Source: Gammaproteobacteria bacterium
GTDB lineage: Bacteria > Pseudomonadota > Gammaproteobacteria > Xanthomonadales > Wenzhouxiangellaceae
DNA length: 64,000 bases
Assembly (NCBI GenBank): GCA_021772975.1
Contig: JAJFKY010000001.1
Coordinates: 1 to 64,000, forward strand
Direction of reading: 5' to 3'
Shown: positions 39,649 through 47,936 of the stretch, piece by piece
How positions within the stretch are numbered: the first letter of the stretch is position 1
Layout of the letters: each line of letters starts with the position of its first letter
Translations under genes and position numbers: made by a program
Notes under the pieces: generated by a model
Seen by the model: only the letters and a program-made list of their open reading frames with translations
Databases searched by the model: none
What the model was told of the DNA's origin: nothing

Positions 39649-40399
39649 GCAGGATAACTGGTTTTTTGACGAACAACTGTGGCAGGATTTTTACGATTGT
39701 ATGTTTTCCAGCACAGACTTTCAGCGCGCTGAGCAGCAGATCGATGCCTTGTTTGCCTATCTGGGTTACCTGCCGGAAAGAATTCTCGATCTGGGTTGCG
39801 GTCCGGGCCGCCACGCCCTGCCACTGGCACAACGCGGCTGCCGGGTTACCGCGCTGGACAGCAGCGCCCTGCTGCTGGACAAACTGCGCAGCGCGATGGC
39901 GGCCAGCGATGTGGAAGCCAGTCAAATTGAAATTCTGCACCAGGACATGCGCACTTTCTCCCGCCCCGGGCATTACGACCTGATCACCTCGCTGTGGACT
40001 TCGTTCGGCTATTTTGACGATGAACAGGACAATCTTGAACTGTTGCGCCAGTGTCACAGCAATCTTAATGCTGAGGGCGTACTGCTGATCGACACCGTCG
40101 GCAAAGAATACCTGACCCGTAACCTGCAACCCGTGCATGCCCGCGATTATGATGACGGTCGCATCCTGATCGAACGTCCGGTACTCAATGACAACATGAC
40201 CCGGGTCAGCATCGAATGGCTGCTGATCAACGGTGAACAGGTCAAGCGTACGGAATTCAGTCACGCGATTTATTCCGGCGTAGAACTGGCCGACCGTCTG
40301 CACGATGCCGGCTTTGAGGATGTGGTGTTGTATGGTGACTGGGAAGCTGGTGATTACAATATTGACGCCGAGCGCCTGATCGCCGTAGCCAGGAAGTAG
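39647..40399 (+). CDS. Class I SAM-dependent methyltransferase
   Basis: ILDLGCGPGRHALPLAQRGCRVTALDSS; YDLITSLWTSFGYF. Confidence 0.88.
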   Translation: MQDNWFFDEQLWQDFYDCMFSSTDFQRAEQQIDALFAYLGYLPERILDLGCGPGRHALPLAQRGCRVTALDSSALLLDKLRSAMAASDVEASQIEILHQDMRTFSRPGHYDLITSLWTSFGYFDDEQDNLELLRQCHSNLNAEGVLLIDTVGKEYLTRNLQPVHARDYDDGRILIERPVLNDNMTRVSIEWLLINGEQVKRTEFSHAIYSGVELADRLHDAGFEDVVLYGDWEAGDYNIDAERLIAVARK

Positions 40400-40556
40400 A
40401 CCCGCATACCGGGTCTTGGCTCAACCTGCGATACTCTGTATTCCAAGCTGTCATCCTATGCTTGCAAATACCTGCTGCGGTAGGAAACTAGCAGCAGGTA
40501 TTTGCAAGCATAGGATGACAGTACCGTAGGCCGGGTCAAGACCCAGCATGCAGATC
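40396..40556. repeat. Nested long inverted repeat: perfect 31-bp inner arms plus imperfect outer arms
   Basis: 40448-40478 CTGTCATCCTATGCTTGCAAATACCTGCTGC is the exact reverse complement of 40491-40521; outer arms share GCAT..GGGTCTTG. Confidence 0.88.
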
Positions 40557-40879
40557 TCTCAATTAACCCAGTACCCATCAGTGTTAGCACACAAAACGTA
40601 GCAACGAGAATCCAAATACCCTCCGTGCAATTCCGGCTGGTGGCAGGGTCCGGAGCCGGGGGTGGGAGTGCCAGGGATGGCGCGGACAGCCTGCTGTGAC
40701 GGGATGTCACATGCAGGCGTGCCCCGGCCGCAGGGCGCTGTCACCAGCTTCCTAGCGAAGCTGGGCGGAATGCCGGATGTGGCTCTTTGCTCCCTTTCTG
40801 TCTACACAAAAAGGGAGTCGCCTCAGCTCGCGCAGCGGGCGGCGAAACCTTACTGCGCTGAATGACGCGGATAGCATGG

Positions 40880-40995
40880 GGAGATTCTTCACCGCGTTCA
40901 GAATGACGGCCTTTGCTGAGACTGCAACCATTGAAAATGCCCATCACTTACAAAGAACCCATAGATGTCATCCTGAGCACCAGCGAAGGATCTCC
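40880..40995. repeat. Inverted pair of GTCATYCTGARC...GAAGRATCTCC-type intergenic repeats
   Basis: GGAGATTCTTCACCGCGTTCAGAATGAC (40880-40907) and GTCATCCTGAGCACCAGCGAAGGATCTCC (40967-40995), opposite orientation. Confidence 0.7.
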
Positions 40996-41079
40996 CCATC
41001 ACTACCTATCAACCCAGCCCAAGAGATTCTTAATCTGCGTTCAGTATGACCAATTAGAGTGCAGAAAAACCTCTGCGCA

Positions 41080-42351
41080 TCACCTCACCCGATCACTCTC
41101 CAGTTCCAGATTGGGAATCTGCGTAAACGCGATCCGCATCGGCGCACCCGCCAGACCTTCCTTGGCTCCGCCAAAAAACACCGACTGGGCACCGAAACGT
41201 TTGTTGATGTCGTCGGCGACCATGCTGAGATTGCCTGTCGCCATGTCTATATCACTCTGGCTGTTGTTAGCACGGTTGGTGAATAACTGACCACTGACCT
41301 CGGCGTCCGGGATCAGATCGTGCAACTGCACGCCCACGGCCAGGATTTTTTTGCCTTTCGGGCGCCGGTTCCAAAGTGCGCGCAACACGTAGTTCAAATC
41401 GCGGGTATCGTTGACCGGCGCGAAGCGGCCGTATTCACCCCAGCCTTTTCGCTGGCGCGGCTGAGCGGTATCAACCAGCCGCAGGTTGAGGCTCATGCCG
41501 CCGGTGTGGTAACCCATTTCACGCATGCGGAAAGCGGCTTTCTGCAACATTTTATGCAGTATCGCTAGGGCTTTATCCGGGCGGCGCATGTCTGGAGAAA
41601 GTACGTGGGAATGTCCGACGGTGCGCCGTTGCGTGGGCGGGCGGAAGGCACTGCGACCGCGCAGTTCCGCATACACCCGCTCGCCTTCAATGCCGCCCCA
41701 GATACCACGCAGAGTATCGCGTCGGGTGGCATACAGTTGCCGGATTGAGTCAATCCCCTCAGCCCTCAGACGCCGCACCATACTGCCGCCAATCCCGGTT
41801 AAGTCATTCAGCTCCAGATGCTCGAATGCGTGCGGCAGATCAGCCGGCACCAGAATCCGGACGCCATCGGGTTTATCCAGTTTAGAGGCCATTTTGGCCA
41901 GAAACCGGTTGGGCGCGATGCCGATGGAACAGGTCACCGCTAACACCTCGCTGACCGCCAGCTTGACCCGCCGGGCAATATCCAGTGCCGCTTCCGGTTG
42001 CTGTTGGGTTCCGGTCAGGCTGCAGACCATTTCATCAATGGACACTACCTTAGACACGGGAATGTGCTGCTCAATGGCCTTGATCATCTGCTGGTGATAG
42101 TGCACATAGCGGCTGGTGTCGGATAACACCAGCCTGATATCCGGACAGATTCGCCTGGCCTCCCAGACACTGGTGCCGGTTTTAACCCCCATATGCTTGG
42201 CTTCATAGCTGGTCGCGATACAGCAGGTACGATCAGTCATCACCGGCACCACAGCCACCGGATGACCACGTAGAGCAGGGTCCAGAGCCTGTTCTATACC
42301 GGCAAACCAGGCATCGAAATCAATAAACAGGACGCGTAGTGGTAATGACAT
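41080..42351 (-). CDS. Y-family (DinB/ImpB/MucB-like) DNA polymerase
   Basis: FIDFDAWFAGIEQ, SIDEMVCSL, CSIGIAPNRFLAKMASKLDKPDG, LTGIGGSMVRRLRAEGI; start set to ATG at 42351. Confidence 0.87.
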   Translation of the reverse strand: MSLPLRVLFIDFDAWFAGIEQALDPALRGHPVAVVPVMTDRTCCIATSYEAKHMGVKTGTSVWEARRICPDIRLVLSDTSRYVHYHQQMIKAIEQHIPVSKVVSIDEMVCSLTGTQQQPEAALDIARRVKLAVSEVLAVTCSIGIAPNRFLAKMASKLDKPDGVRILVPADLPHAFEHLELNDLTGIGGSMVRRLRAEGIDSIRQLYATRRDTLRGIWGGIEGERVYAELRGRSAFRPPTQRRTVGHSHVLSPDMRRPDKALAILHKMLQKAAFRMREMGYHTGGMSLNLRLVDTAQPRQRKGWGEYGRFAPVNDTRDLNYVLRALWNRRPKGKKILAVGVQLHDLIPDAEVSGQLFTNRANNSQSDIDMATGNLSMVADDINKRFGAQSVFFGGAKEGLAGAPMRIAFTQIPNLELESDRVR

Positions 42352-42443
42352 GACTATCATCAAATCGCTGATCGTCAGCTCATTAAACACACCTTGCAGG
42401 CGATGATCAACTGCCTTTTATCATCCCGCTCCGGAATCCTACG

Positions 42444-43346
42444 TTACGCGCATCTGGCCAGCAGATCAGCGTTGATACGCTCGACAATCTGGGCGGAAAC
42501 TTCGGGCGTGCGTAAAATCCGGCGATGTCCCAGCCCCTGGGTGGTGATCAGTTCGGCCTGAGGATAGGCCGCTTTGATCTCCAACGCATTTTCATAAGGG
42601 ACTTCAACATCACCCTGATCATGCACGACGGTCAATCTGCCGGACCAGTGCTGGCGCAGATCAGCACAGGACAACTGCTCAATCGGGCGCTGATCATTGG
42701 CCACCAGAAACTGTTCAAAATGCCGTTGTACGGCTTTGGACAGGGCAAGCTGACGCACCAGATAGCCAGCCGGACTGGACAGACTGGCCGGCGCGGCGAC
42801 CAGCACCAGATGCCCGGGCGCAGATTCGCAGGGTTTACCATCCGGCATGCGGGTTGCCATCATACTCATGGCGCCTCCGAATGAGTGTCCTATCTGAGCG
42901 GTCAAGGGCCCGATTTGCCATTGCACTTCCTGGATAGCAGCCACTGCCTGCCAGTATTGCAGAGTTTTTCCCGGTGAACGGCCATGCGCGGGGAAATCCA
43001 TGGCATAACAGGTGATCCCACGCTCCAGCAATAAAGGAACATAATTGAGCATATAGTCTGAGCGTGATGTCCAGCCGTGCAGCAGCAGTACTTTTGGCTC
43101 CGGCCTGCTGTTGGCCTGAGTGGCCCGCCAGCAATGCAGCATCACCGGCCCCACCGATGTTTCCACCAGGCGGCTGTCAGCCTGCGCCAGGCTGTGATCA
43201 ATCTGTGCCTGCATTTCCGGGCGCAGTTTTTTGGCCCGTGACATCGGACGAATAAATAATCTGAACGCGGCCCATCCGGCCAGCCTGGGGGCCAGCAGGC
43301 CAGTCACCTGAAAGCATAGCCTGATTAATTTAGCTACCATCGACAT
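42444..43346 (-). CDS. Alpha/beta hydrolase
   Basis: VLLLHGWTSRSDYM, MDFPAHGRS, IGHSFGGAMSMM, GLGHRRIL. Confidence 0.88.
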   Translation of the reverse strand: MSMVAKLIRLCFQVTGLLAPRLAGWAAFRLFIRPMSRAKKLRPEMQAQIDHSLAQADSRLVETSVGPVMLHCWRATQANSRPEPKVLLLHGWTSRSDYMLNYVPLLLERGITCYAMDFPAHGRSPGKTLQYWQAVAAIQEVQWQIGPLTAQIGHSFGGAMSMMATRMPDGKPCESAPGHLVLVAAPASLSSPAGYLVRQLALSKAVQRHFEQFLVANDQRPIEQLSCADLRQHWSGRLTVVHDQGDVEVPYENALEIKAAYPQAELITTQGLGHRRILRTPEVSAQIVERINADLLARCA

Positions 43347-43373
43347 CTGTTATTCCCGCGAAGTGGCATAATA

Positions 43374-43409
43374 GTTCACATGAGAACAAATAATAGTTCA
43401 CCTATGAAC
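43374..43409. promoter_or_regulatory. Tandem candidate MarR operators (GTTC-N6-GAAC twice, 22-bp period)
   Basis: TAATAGTTCACATGAGAACAAA then TAATAGTTCACCTATGAACCAA. Confidence 0.65.
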
Positions 43410-43901
43410 CAAATTCAAGGCGATACCGAACAGCCACATGCGCTGGCAAACATTGCCGGCCTGAGCGACTGGTTGACCGTGGTCAGCACCTATCAGGTAT
43501 GTGAAAAAGTGATGTCCAGACGGCTGATGGAGATTGGCCTGACACTGGCTCAATATGATGTGTTCGCCTCGCTGCTGGTCAAGGACGGTCAGACCCAGCA
43601 GGAAATTGCCGAGCGCAACCTGGTGGCCAAAAGCAACGTTTCCGGAATCCTCAAACGAATGCAGGCCAATAATTGGGTGCAACGCCTGCCGCATCATTCT
43701 GACGCACGCAAGAATCAGGTAAAACTGACCGCCAGCGGCCGGCAACTGGCGTTGCAGGGCGTGGCCATTCAGAAGCAGGTTATTAAAACCATGTGCGATG
43801 CCATTACTGTCCAGGAATCGGCGGCCGCGGCCGACATTTGCCGAAAAATGCGCACTGCGTTACTCAGCAGCACCGACGGTGAGCAAGTGGCCGTCGATTA
43901 A
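43380..43901 (+). CDS. MarR-family transcriptional regulator (start at 43380 or 43404)
   Basis: YDVFASLLVKDGQTQQEIAERNLVAKSNVSGILKRMQANNWVQRLPHHSDARKNQVKLTASG winged helix-turn-helix. Confidence 0.92.
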   Translation: MRTNNSSPMNQIQGDTEQPHALANIAGLSDWLTVVSTYQVCEKVMSRRLMEIGLTLAQYDVFASLLVKDGQTQQEIAERNLVAKSNVSGILKRMQANNWVQRLPHHSDARKNQVKLTASGRQLALQGVAIQKQVIKTMCDAITVQESAAAADICRKMRTALLSSTDGEQVAVD

Positions 43902-43913
43902 GCAGGGTTTAAA

Positions 43914-44753
43914 TCAGTCCAACCGGCCCGGGTCCTTATTGGACAGTTGGTTAATACCGGCAAGCAGCCCTTCAGCACACCACTGGGTTAAATAATCAAC
44001 CATCCGCTGACCAATCCGCGGCGCCGGATAATATCCGGTCAGGCTGGCGCACAGCCAGGCGAAATCCCGCCCTGCCAGCATAGCCTCCAGTAAACCATGC
44101 TCGTGGCCGGTCAGTGAGCGGAACTGCGTCAAGCGGTCACGATCACGCCACACCAGCCAGGCTTGCGCGTCCGCAGCGTCCAGCTGGGCGGCGGCCGGTG
44201 GCGGGCGCTCCGCCTTGATGGCCTGCCAGCTCGCCACGCTGTTCCAGTGCGCGCTGAAAAACTGCACGCTGGGATGTAACCGCAGCTGCATGCCCGGCCA
44301 CTGTTCAGCCGGCAGGGCCTGTACTTCCGAAAAATCCACGCGGCGCTGATCAGGCGCATCAAAACTGTCCAGCAGGATATTCTCAAACGCGGCAATCTCA
44401 GCCAGTATCGGATGGTCCGAGAAGGGTTTGTTGCCGCGCAGGTAAGCAGGCAGAGCGCGGCAAAAATACCGTAGCGACCGCACCTGCGAAGGGTGTTGCC
44501 CAAGATAGCCCTGCCATAACCTGGCAAACCACTCATCACCCAGATAAGTACACAGCACCGGGTGGTCGGTTTCGATCACTTTCCGTAAGCGCACCCGATA
44601 AGCGTTGGCATAGATTTCCAGGCGTTGTGCCGGGCTGATGCTGCCTTGCTCCACCACCTGATCCTGCAGCTCATGGGCTTCGTTTGATGGCTGCCGCTGG
44701 AGGTAATCCAAAAACTGATGCTGCAACCGGGCAAGCGAAACAGGCGCTGACAT
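43914..44753 (-). CDS. DUF2063-family protein (BufC/HvfC-like partner)
   Basis: QRLEIYANAYRVRLRKVIETDHPVLCTYLGDEWFARLWQGYL, directly downstream of a DUF692 gene. Confidence 0.87.
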   Translation of the reverse strand: MSAPVSLARLQHQFLDYLQRQPSNEAHELQDQVVEQGSISPAQRLEIYANAYRVRLRKVIETDHPVLCTYLGDEWFARLWQGYLGQHPSQVRSLRYFCRALPAYLRGNKPFSDHPILAEIAAFENILLDSFDAPDQRRVDFSEVQALPAEQWPGMQLRLHPSVQFFSAHWNSVASWQAIKAERPPPAAAQLDAADAQAWLVWRDRDRLTQFRSLTGHEHGLLEAMLAGRDFAWLCASLTGYYPAPRIGQRMVDYLTQWCAEGLLAGINQLSNKDPGRLD

Positions 44754-44763
44754 AAACGTTTAA

Positions 44764-45657
44764 CTAAGCTGCTCTGGTGACGACCGAGCGGCTGTCCAGT
44801 TCGGGAAAAATCTCCACCGCCAGTTGCCTGGCCTGCTGTAACTCGGTATATAGATTCGCAAAGGGAGGAATGTGGTCGTCACGTTCCAGCAGTGTGCTGA
44901 CCGGGCCAAAGCGTTGCAGCGCACGCTGATACAGCTGCCAGACGGGATCAGGTACCGCCTGATCATGGGTGTCCACCACATAATCCCCATGATCAGTATG
45001 CCCGGCCAGATGAAATTGACGTACCCGGGCGGGATCAACGCCATGCAGATAGTCGAGTGGGTCAAAAGCATGATTGCGGGCGCTGACATACACATTGTTG
45101 AGATCAAATAACATCAGCGCATCAGCCCGCTCCACCACCTCACGATAAAACGCCCACTCGGTCATCTCAGATTGCTGATAAGTCAGGTAGCTGGAAACAT
45201 TTTCCAGCAGTAATTGCCGGCCCAGAAAATCCTGCACCTGACTGATACGGTCCACTACATGCGCGATGGTTTGGTCATCGTAGGGTAGCGGTAACAGGTC
45301 ATGACTGTTAACGCCACCGGCAATAGTGAAACACAGATGATCGGATATCCACTCCGGCTGCACATCGTTGGCCAGCGTTTTGAGCTGTCTGAGGTAATCC
45401 CAGTCCAGCGGATCGGTGCTGCCGATGGACAATGACACACCATGCATCACCACTGGATAATGTTCGCGGATACTGGTGAGGTAATGGCGGGGCTTGCCGC
45501 CCGCCACCATGAAGTTTTCAGAAATGACTTCGAACCAGTCCACCGCCGGGCGATGCTCCAGCACATACTGGAAATGCACCGTCCGCAGGCCCAGTCCAAA
45601 ACCTAGAAACGGACGCTCCAGCGGTTCTGTCCGTTCACTGTGTATGTTATCCATCAA
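44764..45657 (-). CDS. DUF692-family (MbnB/BufB-like) iron-dependent RiPP-modifying enzyme
   Basis: FLGFGLGLRTVHF, DWFEVISENFM, HGVSLSIGSTDPLD, ISDHLCF, LLLENVSSYL, LFDLNNVYVSARNHAFDPLDYL, LAGHTD. Confidence 0.92.
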   Translation of the reverse strand: MMDNIHSERTEPLERPFLGFGLGLRTVHFQYVLEHRPAVDWFEVISENFMVAGGKPRHYLTSIREHYPVVMHGVSLSIGSTDPLDWDYLRQLKTLANDVQPEWISDHLCFTIAGGVNSHDLLPLPYDDQTIAHVVDRISQVQDFLGRQLLLENVSSYLTYQQSEMTEWAFYREVVERADALMLFDLNNVYVSARNHAFDPLDYLHGVDPARVRQFHLAGHTDHGDYVVDTHDQAVPDPVWQLYQRALQRFGPVSTLLERDDHIPPFANLYTELQQARQLAVEIFPELDSRSVVTRAA

Positions 45658-45691
45658 CGCCTAACGGTCCAGACTGCTCACTACTCACCAA

Positions 45692-45711
45692 CGGAGGGCC
45701 AAAGCCCTCCG
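45692..45711. promoter_or_regulatory. Intercistronic hairpin between precursor and DUF692 genes
   Basis: CGGAGGGC-caaa-GCCCTCCG perfect 8-bp stem. Confidence 0.7.
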
Positions 45712-45744
45712 CCAGATAGCTTAGTGTCCCATCCAGGCAGGTTA

Positions 45745-46203
45745 TCAGGGACCAACCTTGCCGCCCACATCAGCACAGGCTTTAGCACCCATGGCAACAA
45801 ATCCGGTACCTTTGCAGGAACCCTGACCGGCACAGGCATGTTCGGCCGTGGCGCAGTCATTGTGTCCACCGCAGACATTCACGCCATAGCAATGAATCAG
45901 ATCAGCCTTGGCCACGCTGCCTCGCCATTCATCACTGACTTCACCGCCGATATCGGCGCAGGCCTTGGATGGCATGCCTACAAATCCGGTGCCTTTGCAG
46001 GAACCCTGACCGGCACAGGCATGCTCGGCTGAGGCACAGTCGTTGTGACCGCCACAGGTATTAACGCCGTAGCAATGAACCAGATCCGTGCTGTCTGAAT
46101 CAACTGCCGTGGCGCCCACCGCATCGGACTGGTTGCTGGCGCAACCGGCGGCCATCATAGCCAACGCGACGCCCGAAAATGCGGGTGTGATTACATGTTT
46201 CAT
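45745..46203 (-). CDS. Bufferin-like Cys-rich RiPP precursor, predicted lipoprotein, two 6-Cys cores
   Basis: 152 aa; AMMAAGC lipobox-like; two copies of [33 protein letters not shown]...KACADxGG; upstream of DUF692 and DUF2063 genes; ATG at 46203. Confidence 0.85.
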   Translation of the reverse strand: MKHVITPAFSGVALAMMAAGCASNQSDAVGATAVDSDSTDLVHCYGVNTCGGHNDCASAEHACAGQGSCKGTGFVGMPSKACADIGGEVSDEWRGSVAKADLIHCYGVNVCGGHNDCATAEHACAGQGSCKGTGFVAMGAKACADVGGKVGP

Positions 46204-46447
46204 AATAAAATCTCCATACAGGTTTTGGTCTATTATTGAATGATGAGTCAGCCCCGAGCATTCAGGCACTGCTGGCGACATAAACCGGCAATATCCCGGT
46301 TTGCTTTCGGCGCATCGGCAATTAGCCAATAGTTGTACAGCCTACCACGACTCTAAAACGGCTGTCGGGTGAGCTTCGGTCAGGCTTGCATCAGCGAATC
46401 ACCAACACCATAACAGGGGTTTGCAACAGTCATATCACGATGCCCCT

Positions 46448-47785
46448 ATGTCCCAAATGACCCCACGTGAAATCGTCCAGGAGCTGGATAAGTATATTAT
46501 CGGACAACATGATGCCAAGCGCGCCGTGGCCATTGCGCTGCGTAACCGCTGGCGCCGGATGCAGACGGAAGAACCGCTGCGCAACGAAATAACCCCCAAG
46601 AACATCCTGATGATTGGCCCCACCGGGGTGGGCAAAACCGAGATCGCAAGGCGTCTGGCGCAATTGGCCAATGCGCCGTTTATCAAGGTTGAGGCCACCA
46701 AGTTTACCGAGGTCGGTTACGTGGGCAAAGATGTCGAGTCCATCATTCGGGATCTGGCTGATGTGTCCATGAAGATTACCCGCGAGTCGGCTATGGCCAA
46801 GGTTGAGTCACGCGCCCAGGACGCTGCCATTGACAGAATCCTGGACCTGCTGCTGCCACAGCGTCAGACCCCCGCATTTGAGAATGAACCACAGGAAGCT
46901 GATGAATCAGCCCACCCCACCCGCCAGAAAATGCGCCGCAAACTGCTTGATGGTGAGCTGGATGATCGCGATATTGAACTGGAGGTCTCGGCCAACTTCG
47001 GCGTTGAAATCATGACACCTCCCGGCATGGAGGAAATGGCCGGTCAACTGCAGAATATGTTCAAGCATGTCGGCGGCAAACAAAAACATAAACGCCGGAT
47101 GAAAATCAAAGATGCCATTCCCGTGCTGACCGAGGAAGCGGCCAGCGAAATGATCAATGAGGAAGAAGTCAAACAACAGGCCATGAGCAATGCTGAACAG
47201 AACGGTATTGTGTTCATCGACGAAATGGATAAAGTGGTGCGGCGCGCCGAATACGCCGGCGCGGATGTCTCCCGGGAAGGCGTTCAGCGCGACCTGCTAC
47301 CGCTGGTCGAAGGCAGTACGGTCTCGACCCGCTATGGCATGATCCGCACGGATCATATCCTGTTCATTGCCTCTGGCGCGTTTCATATGTCCAAGCCATC
47401 CGATCTGATTCCCGAGCTGCAGGGCCGCCTGCCTATCCGGGTGGAACTCTCGGCCCTGGGTGCACACGAATTCGCCCGGATTCTGACCGAGCCGGAAGCC
47501 TCGCTGACCCGTCAATATAGCGCGTTGATGGCGACCGAGGGCGTGACGCTGAACTTTACCGAAGATGCAGTCAAACGGCTGGCGGAAATTGCCGCACAGG
47601 TTAATGACAATACCGAAAACATCGGCGCGCGGCGCCTGCACACCATGATGGAGCGTTTGCTGGATGAGTTGTCCTACAGTGCACCGGACCAGGACGGCGA
47701 CAGTATCACCGTGGACGCAGGTTACGTTAATCAGCGACTCAACGAGGTGGCTGATAATGAGGATTTAAGCCGCTATATTCTTTAA
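46448..47785 (+). CDS. hslU: ATP-dependent protease ATPase subunit HslU
   Basis: [67 protein letters not shown]; start set to ATG at 46448. Confidence 0.96.
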   Translation: MSQMTPREIVQELDKYIIGQHDAKRAVAIALRNRWRRMQTEEPLRNEITPKNILMIGPTGVGKTEIARRLAQLANAPFIKVEATKFTEVGYVGKDVESIIRDLADVSMKITRESAMAKVESRAQDAAIDRILDLLLPQRQTPAFENEPQEADESAHPTRQKMRRKLLDGELDDRDIELEVSANFGVEIMTPPGMEEMAGQLQNMFKHVGGKQKHKRRMKIKDAIPVLTEEAASEMINEEEVKQQAMSNAEQNGIVFIDEMDKVVRRAEYAGADVSREGVQRDLLPLVEGSTVSTRYGMIRTDHILFIASGAFHMSKPSDLIPELQGRLPIRVELSALGAHEFARILTEPEASLTRQYSALMATEGVTLNFTEDAVKRLAEIAAQVNDNTENIGARRLHTMMERLLDELSYSAPDQDGDSITVDAGYVNQRLNEVADNEDLSRYIL

Positions 47786-47826
47786 ACCCGCAGCAGCCCA
47801 GAACCAATACCGATAGCAACGCCAGT

Positions 47827-47851
47827 CATGCACAGGCAGAGCCTGTGCATG
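47827..47851. other. Perfect 11-bp hairpin downstream of hslU (no U-tract)
   Basis: CATGCACAGGC-aga-GCCTGTGCATG. Confidence 0.7.
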
Positions 47852-47936
47852 CTTATATCCGCTGGGCCGATCAATTGCAGAGGCCGGTCAAAACCGAACC
47901 ACCTGTCAACAGCCGGACGTCACAGGGTCCGGATTA

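Noticed and set aside
40662-41059. Several short ORFs in the 40.6-41.1 kb spacer
   Set aside because: They translate palindromic repeat sequence, lack RBS and homology features; treated as non-coding.
45640-46032. 130-aa plus-strand ORF with repeats opposite the bufferin precursor
   Set aside because: Its repeats ([10 protein letters not shown]) are the antisense of the duplicated Cys core; the minus strand has signal peptide, RBS context and operon logic.
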